From Paulownia fortunei (Eukaryota > Streptophyta > Magnoliopsida > Lamiales > Paulowniaceae), in NCBI GenBank assembly GCA_019321725.1, contig CM033109.1, forward strand, positions 13,795,993 to 13,859,992: DNA of 64,000 bases. Direction: 5' to 3'. Made by a program: the position numbers and the translations under genes. Shown here in pieces: positions 37,243-48,001 of the stretch. The stretch's first letter is position 1; each line of letters starts with the position of its first letter. The notes under the pieces were generated by a model that worked only from the letters and a program-made list of their open reading frames with translations, did no database searches and had not been told where the DNA came from.

Positions 37243-38971
37243 TGATAAGTGTATATTTTGATATATTTTTGTATTAAATCTTTTATACTTTCCTTGTTTT
37301 ATTCTTGTTAATATTATATTTTTATTAATATTTTGTGTTAGGTAATCAATGAACAAAAAAAGATCAAAAAGAGCTAAAATATAATCAAAGAAGATAATAG
37401 GTTTTGTGAGCCAATTGGGAGATAATATTTCATTGGATCAAAGAAACATCATACTCAGAAGAAAAGGTCCATTTTTGCCTAAGTCCATCATGTGTAGATC
37501 AAAATATATGTAAGAAATCACTTGGACTTTGTAAGTGATTGTTGGGCTAGCATTAAATTCAAAATAACCATATTTCCAAACTTGTGCACTTTTCATATTT
37601 TGAGCATAACTCTATGCTCAAAACCCTATGAACACGAGTCTTACTTTATTTGAAACCTAAGAGATAGAACTACAACTGTGGTGTTAGAAGATCAACCTAA
37701 TTCAACATTAATTATAGCAAAAAAATCATCCAAGTGTGTGCATTGGAAAGAATCTATCTATGATGACACATCTCTATAAATCAAGTATAACTTTCTTCCT
37801 ATTGGTGGGAATTAGGTGACTCAAGTTGAAAAATGAAGCTAACAGATAAATCTACAACTTTTATGTTGATCATATTTCTAAATCAGCTAATTGCATAGAG
37901 ATAAATGTGTGACAAAATTAGGATCTGAAAATGATACGTGAATTTATAGCACATTTGAAGTTAATTTAGAGATGACAATTTAGGCACTCTTCTACTATAA
38001 ATAGGGGCTCTTGGATGACATTCAAGACACATAAAAAACCCTTAGAGGGGGGAAGAAAGTTTTATTGTTGTCTTTTTTTAGGCTAAGTTTTTTAGTAGTA
38101 ATGTAAGTTTTCTAGTAGTAATAAAAATGTATTATCTAGTTTCCCTTCTATTTTTAGTCTTTTCTACTTTCATTATATATTTCTAAATTTCATTTAACTG
38201 AGAAAAAAGAGTGAACCTCTTGATGGAGGAAGAGAAATGATTATAAAGGTGCATAATGTTTAGCTGTTGTATTATTATTTTAATTTTTTATTAAACTCTT
38301 CTTGTTTGGTCTTGATTTTTATATTACCAATGACACAAAAAATACTTGGGTTTATTTAGCTTGTTGTACAGTTCTACTCCACCAACTGCTAATATGAAAC
38401 CTTGATTTGTTGTAGACAAAGGTGTGCATAAATATTTAATCCTATAAATAAATGTTTGCGTCAAAACCCTTCTTATTTAGTGGGGATTCTTGATTTTTGT
38501 ATTACTATTGGCACAACAAATACTTTGGTTCATTTAGTTTATTGTATGGTTTTACTCCACCGATTGCTAATGTGAAATCTTGTTTTGTTGTAAAAAAAGA
38601 TGTGCATAAATATTTGATCTCATAAACAATTATTGGTTTTAAAAGATAATTTGCAAATGGTAAGACAATATCATGATTACCTTAACGCATATAGATTCCA
38701 ATAGTGGCATTGAAAAGAGGTTAAAAAATAAATAATCATTCCTCTATCCAAAACTCAAGAACCTATCTCTAATTTTCAATACTTTTATTACTTTGATTTT
38801 TTAGTTATAACATATATTTTTCTATATATTCTAAACCACATAAAACCTATCTTTTAAGAAATATAATCCTGAAAACTTAAAACAACTTCCCTGCGGATCG
38901 ACTTTGGACTTTCGAGAAATTTATTATTTGACACAACCTACACTTGGGTTTGCAACCTTAAAGTTGTAGCA
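37243..38971 (+). repeat. 5' LTR of Athila-like element 1
   Basis: It starts TGATAAGTGTATATTTTG and ends AAAGTTGTAGCA. An internal duplication of about 178 bp (CTTGATTTTT at 38311 and 38489, each followed by a TTCTACTCCACC- or TTTTACTCCACC-type block) is shared with the 3' LTR at 44926 but absent from the LTR at 48002. Confidence 0.85.
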
Positions 38972-38977
38972 AGTTTT

Positions 38978-38996
38978 TGGCGTCGTTGCCAAGGAA
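38978..38996 (+). other. Primer-binding site, tRNA-Asp type, diverged
   Basis: TGGCGTCGTTGCCAAGGAAG is close to the tRNA-Asp complement TGGCGCCGTTGCCGGGGA used by Athila elements. The better-kept copy in element 2 reads TGGCACCGTTGCCGGGAAAG at 49659. Confidence 0.75.
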
Positions 38997-39161
38997 GGCA
39001 AGTAAAGTATTCAGGTTTGTAAAAAATTTCTCATTATGTGATTATATGTTCATATGGTATTGCAATCATAATTTTTGTCGTTTAGTTAGAAATAATTCTG
39101 AAACTTTGTTTGAAATTTTGTTTGAGTCACCTCCACGTGTCAGGATTAAAATGAGAATCAA

Positions 39162-40388
39162 TTGGTGCGTATCATGCATTATTACCTACAACCTCCTCGA
39201 AATGCTTCTCATTCTTGTTTTATTTTTCCTCTCAATGCAAATAACTTTCGATTTAAGTCAGGTATGATCCCTTTACTTTTTAATTTCTATAGTTTAGACT
39301 CTGAAAGCCCTTACTTGTATCTGAAAGAATTTGATGAAGCATGTGCCATTTTTGAAGATCGAACTTGTATAAATGAGATTGTTAAGCTCAAATTATTTTC
39401 TTTTTCTTTAAAAGATAAAGCAAAAACTTAACTTAACTCTTTAAAACCTAGGTCAGTTGGCACTTGGCAAGAAATGCAAGTTGAATTTTTGAAAAAGTTC
39501 TTTCCAACTCATAAAACTAATGCTTTGAAAAGACAAATCAAAAATTTTTCTCAAAATTTTAATGAAGCTTTTTTTCAATGTAAGGAAAGATTTAAAAATT
39601 TGTTGAATTCATGCCCAAATCATGGTTTTGAAAAATGGTGTTTAATTAGTTTCTTTTATAAAGGTTTAAGTTCTAAAACAAAATAATTTGTTGAAACAAT
39701 GTATAATGTTGAATTTCTTGATAAAGAACCTGATGAAACCCTAGAATATTTGGACTATTTGGCAGAAAACTCTCAATCATGGTATAGTGTTAATTCTTCC
39801 GAAGGTTCTATTAGATCTAATCTTGCTATAAAGAAAAATATTACCTTAGTCAAGAGGATGATCTAAATGCTAGAATTACAAGTTTAACAAGAAAAGTTGA
39901 GGCCATAGAATTTAAAAAAATAAAGAAAATCAGATATGTGCAAGATGAAGAAGTTTGTAGCATTTGTGAACTTTTGGGATATTTCACCAATGAATGCCCA
40001 AATATTCCAGCACAAGCAAATGTCATGAGCACATTCAAAAAGCCTTTTTATTCTCCATATTTTGAAACTTAGAATCCATAATGGAGAAATAATCCTAATT
40101 TTAGTTGGCGAGATGAGAATTGTGCCCAACTGCTACATTCACAAAAGCCACCAAACTTTCCTTCTTATCCAACTCCACGTACAAAATCTCTTGAGGAAAC
40201 TTTTCAAGAATTTATGCATAAACAAACAAACATCAATAACCTGACTTCACAAGCCATCAATGAGATCAAAAGTACACTTTCAACATTGACAACCTCTTTA
40301 CGTACTCATGAAAAAGGTAAATTTCCTGCTCAACCTCAACTTAATCCTTCCACTCAGTGTCATGTTTTTTCTTTAGGTGAAATTTAAT
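39162..40388 (+). pseudogene. Athila-like gag, broken
   Basis: Blocks in order: YYLQPPRNASHSCFIFPLNA, then SPYLYLKEFDEACAIFED, then LKLFSFSLKDKAKT (stop), then SVGTWQEMQVEFLKKFFPTH, then FFQCKERFKNLLNSCPNHGF and ISFFYKGLSSKTK (stop). These are the Retrotrans_gag motifs of Athila-type elements. Near 39950 a decayed zinc knuckle reads CSICELLGYFTNEC, with the usual His replaced by Tyr. Stops occur at the Trp/Arg positions, typical of C-to-T or G-to-A decay. Confidence 0.8.
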
Positions 40389-40587
40389 TAAGGAGGCTAA
40401 TTCGATCACAACTCTTCAAAATGGAAAAGTTGTTGATAAAACTATTCATCATAAGAAGAATCCAAAGTCGGTAACCACTCCTAAACCTCTATCTCATATT
40501 TATGTAACATCTCTATTTTTTCCAAGCAAGTTAGTAAATTCTAAGAAAAATGAGCAAGAAAATGAGATCCTTGAGACTTTTTGAAAA

Positions 40588-41640
40588 GTGGAAGTAAACA
40601 TCCTTCTTCTTGATGCGATCAAGCAGGTGCCTCGATATGCTAAGTTCCTCAAAGAGCTATGTACTAACAAATGGAAGTTGAGGGGGGATGAAAAAATAAG
40701 TATGGGGGAGAATGTTTCGGCAGTTCTTCAAAGAAAACTCCCTCCAAAGTGTAAGGATTCGGGCACTTTTACCATCCATTGTACCATTGGTAAGACCAAA
40801 TTTTAAAAATTCATGTTAGATTTGGGAGAATCAATTAATATTATGCCATATTCTATTTATGCTTCTCTAAATTTAGGACCTTTAAAAGAAACTGGTGTTA
40901 TCATACAATTTGTTGGTAGATCTAATGCATATCCAATAAGGGTTATGGAAGATGTTCTTGTGTAGGTGAATGAATTAGTTTTCCCTGCTGATTATGTTCT
41001 TAAGATGGAGGATGACACATGCCCTAATCCTACATGCATTGTTTTGGGAAGACCATTCATTAAGACAACCCGAGCTAAGATTGATGTTCATGATGGTACT
41101 CTTACTATGGAGTTTAATGGCGAGGTTATAAAATATAATATTTTTGAAGCCATGAGATATCCTATTAATGTGAATGTTGTTTCTGTAGATGACATTATTG
41201 ATCCCAAATCACAAAAATGCTTGAATTTACTAGCAAGGATGGAGTGAAGGCTAAATTACAAAAACATCTCCTTATGGAGGATTTGAAAGAAATGAAGTTG
41301 GATGTGCAAATATTGGGGGATGTGAAAAATGATGTAATGGGGCTGGATTTATTGCCAAAAAAAATCAAGGTATGATGTCTCTTATGTTGAATTGCCAATA
41401 TCAAATAAGAGGCTTCTACCTTCTGTGGTGCAGACACCTACAATGGAGCTTAAACTAATCCCATACCATCTTAAATATGTCTACTCGAGTGAGAAAGAAA
41501 TACCATTAGTCAACATTACTGAAGACCTTACTCAAGTACAAACGGACAAACTTATTTGGGTACTTTGAAATTATAAGACGGTTATGGGATGGACGATGGC
41601 TTTGGCAGCATATGTTGATGATATTAAACCATGCGCTTGA
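40588..41640 (+). pseudogene. Athila-like protease region and start of the RT leader
   Basis: The frame at 40588-40806 reads VNILLLDAIKQVPRYAKFLK. After one stop follows FMLDLGESINIMPYSIYASL with the catalytic Asp kept. The frame at 40966-41247 contains CIVLGRPFIKTTRAKIDVHD. Then PSVVQTPTMELKLIPYHLKY and YKTVMGWTMA follow, the stretch before RT in Athila. After about 41630 the match stops and a WETTQRM stretch, normally near the 3' end, follows at once, so RT and RNase H were deleted here. Confidence 0.8.
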
Positions 41641-41795
41641 TGGGAGACAACCCAACGGATGGAAAATAAGACTATGAGAGCCGATAATCACAGATTTGAT
41701 TTCTCTAACTCTCATTCTCTATTCTTTTTATCCATTTTTTTTTTTACTTTTTTCTATTTTATTTTATCCTAATCGAAAATGCGTGTTGACAATGT

Positions 41796-41960
41796 GGTAG
41801 GTAGTATTCTTTTTAAATTTTGTGATGCAAGAGCACATAGTAGTCACTTTTCGACAAAGAAAACCGTTGCAAAGATCTTGCAGTGTGGATTTTATTGCCC
41901 ACTATTTTCAAAGAAAATTGCACTTTCTGCAAAAGTTATGAAATTTATAAAAAATTAGAA
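41796..41960 (+). pseudogene. Integrase zinc-binding (HHCC) fragment
   Basis: One frame reads NSILFKFCDARAHSSHFSTK then KTVAKILQCGFYCPLFSK, the HHCC zinc finger at the gypsy integrase N-terminus (families read HFGPKRTAHKVLESGFYWPT). The final Cys pair is lost. It stands alone, with no integrase core after it, downstream of the RT deletion. Confidence 0.7.
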
Positions 41961-42560
41961 TACATCTCGATTAAGTGGTGGATAACAATACTCTGTAGCT
42001 ATTGAAGTCAGACTTATTAGTTTCCTAAACAACTTATACAAAAACAAAAAAAAACAAAAAATACAAGTTCCTTATGAATGATTTCTAAAAATCGAGAAGA
42101 TAAAATTCAATTCATTATGGATGGACTGAGTAAGGAGTCTTTCGATGACATTATATTGACTTTTGAGATGCATTCATGTGGATTAGTGCTACATGTAATT
42201 CTTGATTTATGGAATCACTTCTGGGATGAATATGAGCATTATAGTCTTGGGAATCTGACATTAAAAGACCCTGTTTGTCAGTTTATAAGAAAATTGAATT
42301 GGAAGCATATCCTTAACCTATAGAGGGCGTTTAAGTCGTTACTAGATGTAAAACCAGAGGAAGATATGAGCGATAGTCACAACTACATGTATATTCACAT
42401 ATAAGTAGCTAATTTTCAAAAAAATAATCCTTATTTTCAACCTTTCTGACAAAAGAAAAGACGTGCAATAAATACATTCCCTGTTCATACCTCAATAAAT
42501 AGCACCGTACTTACTCCATTTTGGCACAACTCACTTTCAAGAGAAAAAATAATAAAAGTC
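41961..42560 (+). other. Unrecognised stretch between integrase scrap and LOG copy
   Basis: An 81-codon frame at 42078-42323 (starts MISKNREDKIQFIMDGLSKE) faintly recalls copia gag (DGL...DLW pattern) but I cannot confirm it. The rest has no open frame. Confidence 0.3.
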
Positions 42561-43199
42561 TCTTCCACTCGCAAGTTCAATTGTATTTGTCTTTTGTGGA
42601 ACCAATCCAGGAAAACATTGTGAGTTTATAAAGGCAGCCAATAACCTTGGTAGAATTTTAGCAGAAAGAAAAATTCATTTAGTGTATGGGGAGGTAGTAG
42701 GGGTTAATGGGGAGTGTTGCTACTTCTACTCATGTAGGAGGAGTCAAAGTTTTAGAAGTTATCCCAAAACCTTTAACAATACAAAATATCACAGGTATGA
42801 CCACCAGAGATAAGCTAAAAGTGTCAAATATTCAGGATAGAATGCCTAACATGTTAAACAATGTGGATACATTCATCACTCTACCTAGTGGTTTTGGTAC
42901 ACTGGAGGAATTATCTCAAGTTGCCTCTTAAGCATAACTCAACATTCACTAGAGACCTGTAGGTATTCTTAATGTTAATAGTTTCTTTGATAGTTTGCTA
43001 TCTTTTGTAGATCATGCTGTAGAAAAAGGTTTTATTTCACTGTCTACAAGATGAATTCATTTATGCTCCAACACCTAACCAACTGATTGATCAATTTCTA
43101 GCATACGTACTAAAACCTGATCCAGCCTTAGCTCGTGTGGATTGGTCTAATAGGGACAATGGTCGAAAACACAAAATGAATTTGACTTTTAGCCTGTGA
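42561..43199 (+). pseudogene. LOG: Intronless LOG-type cytokinin phosphoribohydrolase pseudogene
   Basis: LOG enzymes release active cytokinin bases from their ribotides. Three frames together cover nearly a full protein of about 210 residues: IVFVFCGTNPGKHCEFIKAA, then NNLGRILAERKIHLVYG, then a frameshift near 42690, then MGSVATSTHVGGVKVLEVIP, KPLTIQNITG, KVSNIQDRMPNMLNN and LPSGFGTLEE. Three in-frame stops at 42928-42952 follow, then [20 protein letters not shown], a second frameshift near 43052, and YAPTPNQLIDQFLAYV to a stop at 43197-43199. The signature PGGxGTxxE has Ser for the second Gly. Plant LOG genes have several introns; none is present, so this derives from RNA. It lies in the same orientation as the retroelement and before its 3' LTR, suggesting capture. 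Confidence 0.88.
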
Positions 43200-44925
43200 A
43201 ATTTGTCCTTAATGGTTTCAACTAATAGTGTATGTATTGTGTTGTTTCAACTTCATTTTCTAATAATATCTTCTAAAATCTACTTTTCTATCTATTTTCG
43301 ACAATGGGGATAATGTCTCGATTAGGTTGGGGAAGGGGATAACTGATATCATGTCTTGTGTGTTCAATGCGTGTTTTTCTAGATTTTTTTTAAAAAAAAG
43401 CATTTTCAAGTGTGTTTTCTTTTGGGTCTGTTGAAACCATGAAAGATGGTGGTAGAGTAAAGGGTAACTTTAACAATTTTGAGACGTACCCCTATATTTT
43501 TTTTCCCGCATAATATAGCAAGTTTGTGAAGTTTTTAACAAAAGTTTGTGAATTGTCAATTTTTTTTGAGTTGTAAATATTCTTCCAACTTCAAAGATTA
43601 AAATTAAGCACGAATAATGTGGTTTGATTGATGATGGGTGTTGTTTTCGAGTTCGATGTTGTTCTTTGATTAATATATTTTTGTGATAATTATACTCAAA
43701 TCTTTTTGCACAAATAGTTATGTTATTCGGTGTGGAGAGAAGCATGTCAAAATAGGTAGATCTTATGCCCTCGCTTTAATCATCCTTTAAATTTTCGACA
43801 TATAGGGGTTGAGTGTTAAAAACTTTTCCTTTTGGTCTGTCGAGGCAATGACTGATTGAGCACCACTTGAAAAATGATTAAGACACTAGACTTTCTAGCA
43901 CCATGGCCAATTCAACTTGTTCCCCATGTGATGTTCCATGAGAACATCCCCATAGTGAGCCACTTTGAGCCTTTTAATAAATAACCCTTTTTCTGTAGTA
44001 ACCATATCTTATTACCTTACCTAAATACACTATTATCCTACCCTTATTCTAGAAATGATTTGAAACTTAAGAGATATTCCATTGACAAGGTGAGCTTGCA
44101 AAAGAGATTTGGGAGGGAATAGAAGATAAGTGTGGGGGAGATTCTCTTCTAAAAACAAAAACAAAAACAAAAACAAAAACAAAATTGCAAAGTGTTAAAA
44201 ATATTACTAGTTGCAACTAAAAATTGAATGTTGCAAAATCAATAAGAATAATGAAGAGGGGTCCAACTCAATAACAGTAGGCCCCGATGTTGAAATTCAT
44301 AGAGTATGTGAATTCTTCATCAATAAACTTTGTATCTCTAATCCCATGAAGTTTTTAGAATCTTTGTTGCATCCTATCCTTTTATTTCTTAACCACATCA
44401 CTACCATTTGACCCATTACAACCTTTGTTGAAAACCTTTTGATTTCATGTGGTGCCTTCGGTGTAGTGGAGATTTGTACCAAAGGAAAAGACTATGATAT
44501 TTAACTCTTCCATTAGAGATTGGTGATGGTTTTTGTGAGGTTCTACGAGAATTCACTTATTTGAAGCATGCATGGTTTCATCACTGTTGACATTAACTAT
44601 TCACACACACACACTTGAGTATGCTTATTGTGGAAATGTATTGACTTTTGAATGACTAAGGGTTAAATCAACACTTGTTTGATTTTATTTCCATATTACT
44701 TTGTTGCTTCCTCAGAATAATGGTCAGAAGATAGTTATTATAGGTGTTTGTGGGTATCACCACTAGAAACTCTCACGAGACTATAACTCATCCTCTATGG
44801 GTCACCTAGAGGTTTAAATGCTTGTTACATATGCTAAATGCAACATGATTTCCTACAAAAGTGGATTAGTTTAGGTTTGTTTTAGACTTGCTCGAGGACG
44901 AGCAAAGGTTAAGTGTGGGGAAATT
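43200..44925 (+). other. Athila-like 3' untranslated region and polypurine tract
   Basis: Non-coding. GACAATGGGGATAATGTC near 43300 and GTGTGGGGGAGATT near 44130 are of the kind seen before Athila 3' LTRs. A short (AAAAAC)n microsatellite lies at about 44152-44184. The polypurine tract AAGTGTGGGGAAAT at 44911-44924 directly precedes the 3' LTR. Confidence 0.65.
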
Positions 44926-47071
44926 TGATAAGTGCATATTTTGACATATTTTTGTATTAAATCCTTTGTACTTTTATTGCTTTATGCTTGTTAATATTAT
45001 AGTTTTATTAATATTTACTGTTAGAGAATCAATGAACAAAAAAAAGATAAAAAAAGAGCCAAAATGAAATCAAAGAAGACAACACATTTTGTGAGCAAGT
45101 TGGAAGATAATATTTCATTGGATCAAATAAGCATCACAATTAGAAGAAAAATGGCCTTTTTTTGCCTAAGTCCATCATGTATAGATCAAAATATAAGCAA
45201 CAAATCACTTTGACTTTGCAAGTGATTGTTGGGCTTGTATTAAATTTAAAATAAGCATGTTTCCAAACTTATGCGATTTTAGTATTTTGGGCATAACTCC
45301 ATACTCAAAACCCCTATGGACCTAAATCTTATTTGATTTGACAGATAAGAGATAGAACTACAACTTTGCTGCTGGAAGCTCAACCTAATTCAACATTTGA
45401 TTATAGTAGAAAATTCATCCAAGTGTGTGTATTGAAAATGATCTATCTATGCTGACACATCTCCTTAAATCAAGCATAACTTTCTTCATAGTGGTTGGAA
45501 TTCGGTGATTCAAGTTAGAAAATGAAGCTAACAGAGAAATAGATTATGTTGATCATTTTTTCAAAATCAGCTGATTTCATGAGGAAAAATGTTGATAAAA
45601 ATTAGATTTGAAAATGATATGTGAATTTAGAGCACATTTGAAAGTTAATTTGGATTGCCTTTGGAGATGCCAATTTAGGCACTCTTCTACTATAAATTGG
45701 AGCTTTTAAATGTCATTCATGACACACAAAAACCCTTAAAGGGTGAAAGAAAGTTTTATTATTGTCTTTCTTTAGGCTAAGTTTTCTAGTAATAATATAA
45801 GTTTTTGGTAGTAATAGAAATGTATTATCTATATTTTCTTCTATTTTTACTCTTTTCTACTTTCATTTTGTCTTTCTAAATTTATTCAGCTGAGGAGAAA
45901 GGTGAACCTCTTGATAGAGGAAGATGACCGATTATGAAGGTGCATAATATTTAGGTGTGTTGTATTATTATTTTTATTTTATGGTGATTCTTGATTTATG
46001 TATCACCAATGAATAACAATACTTGGGTTCATTTATCTTATTATATAGTTCTACTCTGTCGACTGCTAACGTGAAACCTAGATTTGTTGTTGACAAAGGT
46101 GTGTATAAATACTTAACACCATAAAGTTTGGCGTTAAAACATTCTTGTTTAGTGGCGATTCTTGATTTTTGTATCACAAATGGCACAACAAATACTTGAG
46201 CTCATTTAGCTTTATTATACGATTCTACTCCATCGATTGCTAACATGAAACCTTGATTTGTTGAAGATGCTACAACTTTAAGGTTGCAAATCCAAGTGCA
46301 GGTTGTGTTAACTAATAAATTTCTCGTGAGTCTGAGGTTGATCCACAAGGAAGTTGTTTGAAGAATTCAGGATTATATTTCTAAAAAATGTAGTTTATGT
46401 GATTCAAAATATATAAAAAGTAATATATGCTATAACTAAAAAAACCAAATAATAAAAGTACTGAGGATTAGGGACTCACTCTTGAGTTTTGGACAAATAA
46501 ATGATTATTTATTCTTTTTATCTCTCTTAATTGCCACAATTGGAATCCATACATAATGAAGGTTGTAATGGGAAGATATTATCAAATAGCTCATGCAATA
46601 AGGTAATCATGATATTGTCCTACTATTTGCAAATTATCTCTTAATGCCAACACTTATTTATAAGTGCACAAATATTTGATCCCATAAATAAGTATTGGTG
46701 TTAAGAGATAATTTTCAAATAATATGACAATATCATGATTACCTTAACGCATGAACTATTTGATTACATCTTCCTTTTGGAACCTTCATTATGTATGTAT
46801 TCCAATAGTGACATTTAAAAGAGTTAAAAAGAATAAGATCATTCCTTTATCCAAAACTCAAGAGCAGATTTCTAATCCTCAGTACTTATTACTTTGATTT
46901 CTTAGTTATAGCATAATTTTTTTTATATTCTAAACCACATAAAGCCCATCTTTTAAGAAATATAATCCTGAAAACTTCAAGCAACTTCACTGTGGATCGA
47001 CCTCAAACTTTCGAAAAATTTATTACTTGACACAACTTGCACTTGATTTTTCAACCTTAAAGTTGTAATAG
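44926..47071 (+). repeat. 3' LTR of Athila-like element 1, with inverted internal insertion
   Basis: It starts TGATAAGTGCATATTTTG after a polypurine tract and ends AAAGTTGTA. It shares the internal duplication of the 5' LTR (repeats near 45983 and 46153). It is about 400 bp longer because the second repeat is interrupted at 46270 by a reversed copy of the LTR's own 3' end. Confidence 0.85.
46270..47071. repeat. ~390-bp imperfect inverted repeat (hairpin) inside the LTR
   Basis: 46270-46662 is the reverse complement of 46684-47071 with scattered differences, around a loop of about 21 bp. The left arm starts TACAACTTTAAGG and the right arm ends CCTTAAAGTTGTA. A single-stranded form would fold into a long stem. 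Confidence 0.85.
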
Positions 47072-48001
47072 TAAATTTAGTCTTATTGTTACTAGTCTAA
47101 TTTTGGGAGTGGAGAACAATTCTTATATCAACAAGTGATTAGAGAATTGATCTTTTATCAAAAAAGGATGGAATCTTTTTGATAGAACGTCATTTCTTGT
47201 AGAAGAAAAATAAAGCACAAGAGATGGAGAGGGAGAAGGTGATGGCCGAAAAATCTGATGTGCAAGCTTTGTAATTTTCAGCCCCCTTGTGTATTTATAT
47301 ACACAAGGTGATCTTGACCTAATCCCATTAGGTCTCCAACTATTTGCTTCCTTCTCCTCATCCCTTTCCTAACTCAATTAGGAAACCTTCTCCTTCCTTA
47401 TCTCTTATTTTTTTATTTCTCTCCAAGATACCATTTTTTATTAAGACTCTTCAATTCTAGTAATTAAGAATCCTAATGGGCTTCTAACCCCATGGGCTTG
47501 AACTCTAATTAATTATTAAAGTGCAATTAATTGATCTTCATCAATTAATAAAAGCCAAATATAATAAATGATCAAATTAATTAATTAATTGGTTGCATAA
47601 TAGGCCACATAATCAAATTAGGCCTAATTAAATTGATTAAATTAATTTAACTACTTAAATTAATTTAACTACTTAAATTAATTTAAGTGTAGCTAATTAA
47701 TTGATTCAATCAATTAATTAACTCACTCCAATGAGCCTTCAATCTTTATTAGGTCTAATTAAATAATCATATTATTTAATTGGATGAATTAATTTAAATC
47801 CTTAAATTAATTCTAGCTTAAATTAATCAATTACCATTAATTAACTTAATCCAACATCTTGGATCACATTAGATTAGAAGTAGATCATCTCAATTTGTGT
47901 GTGACCCATTAGGTTTACTGCTAATTTATGAGTGGGCTTGCAACTTTTGTAACTTATGAGAAAATTAATATTCCAAGTAGTTAATCCAAATAATTAATCC
48001 A
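47072..48001 (-). repeat. Reversed copia LTR fragment between two Athila-like elements
   Basis: It corresponds to 56850-57660 of the reversed copia LTR (shared landmarks: AATTGATCTTTTATCAAAAA, TGTATTTATATACACAAGG, GTGTGTGACCC). Both ends are cut exactly by Athila-like LTRs. The middle is a run of TAATTAATTAA repeats. Confidence 0.7.

Larger units (their letters stand above)
37243..47071 (+). mobile_element. Athila-like gypsy element 1, internally deleted, carrying a LOG copy
   Basis: It has a 5' LTR, a tRNA-Asp-type primer site, gag, protease, then a deletion removing RT and RNase H. A scrap of integrase, an intronless LOG pseudogene, a polypurine tract and a 3' LTR follow. The LTR start TGATAAGTG, the TGGCGCCGTTGCC-type primer site and the gag/protease motifs all fit the Athila lineage. 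The gag and protease frames contain several stops. Confidence 0.85.

Noticed and set aside
44152..44184. AAAAAC repeats considered as a CRISPR-like or regulatory array
   Set aside because: It is a plain microsatellite without spacers; plant nuclear DNA does not carry CRISPR arrays.
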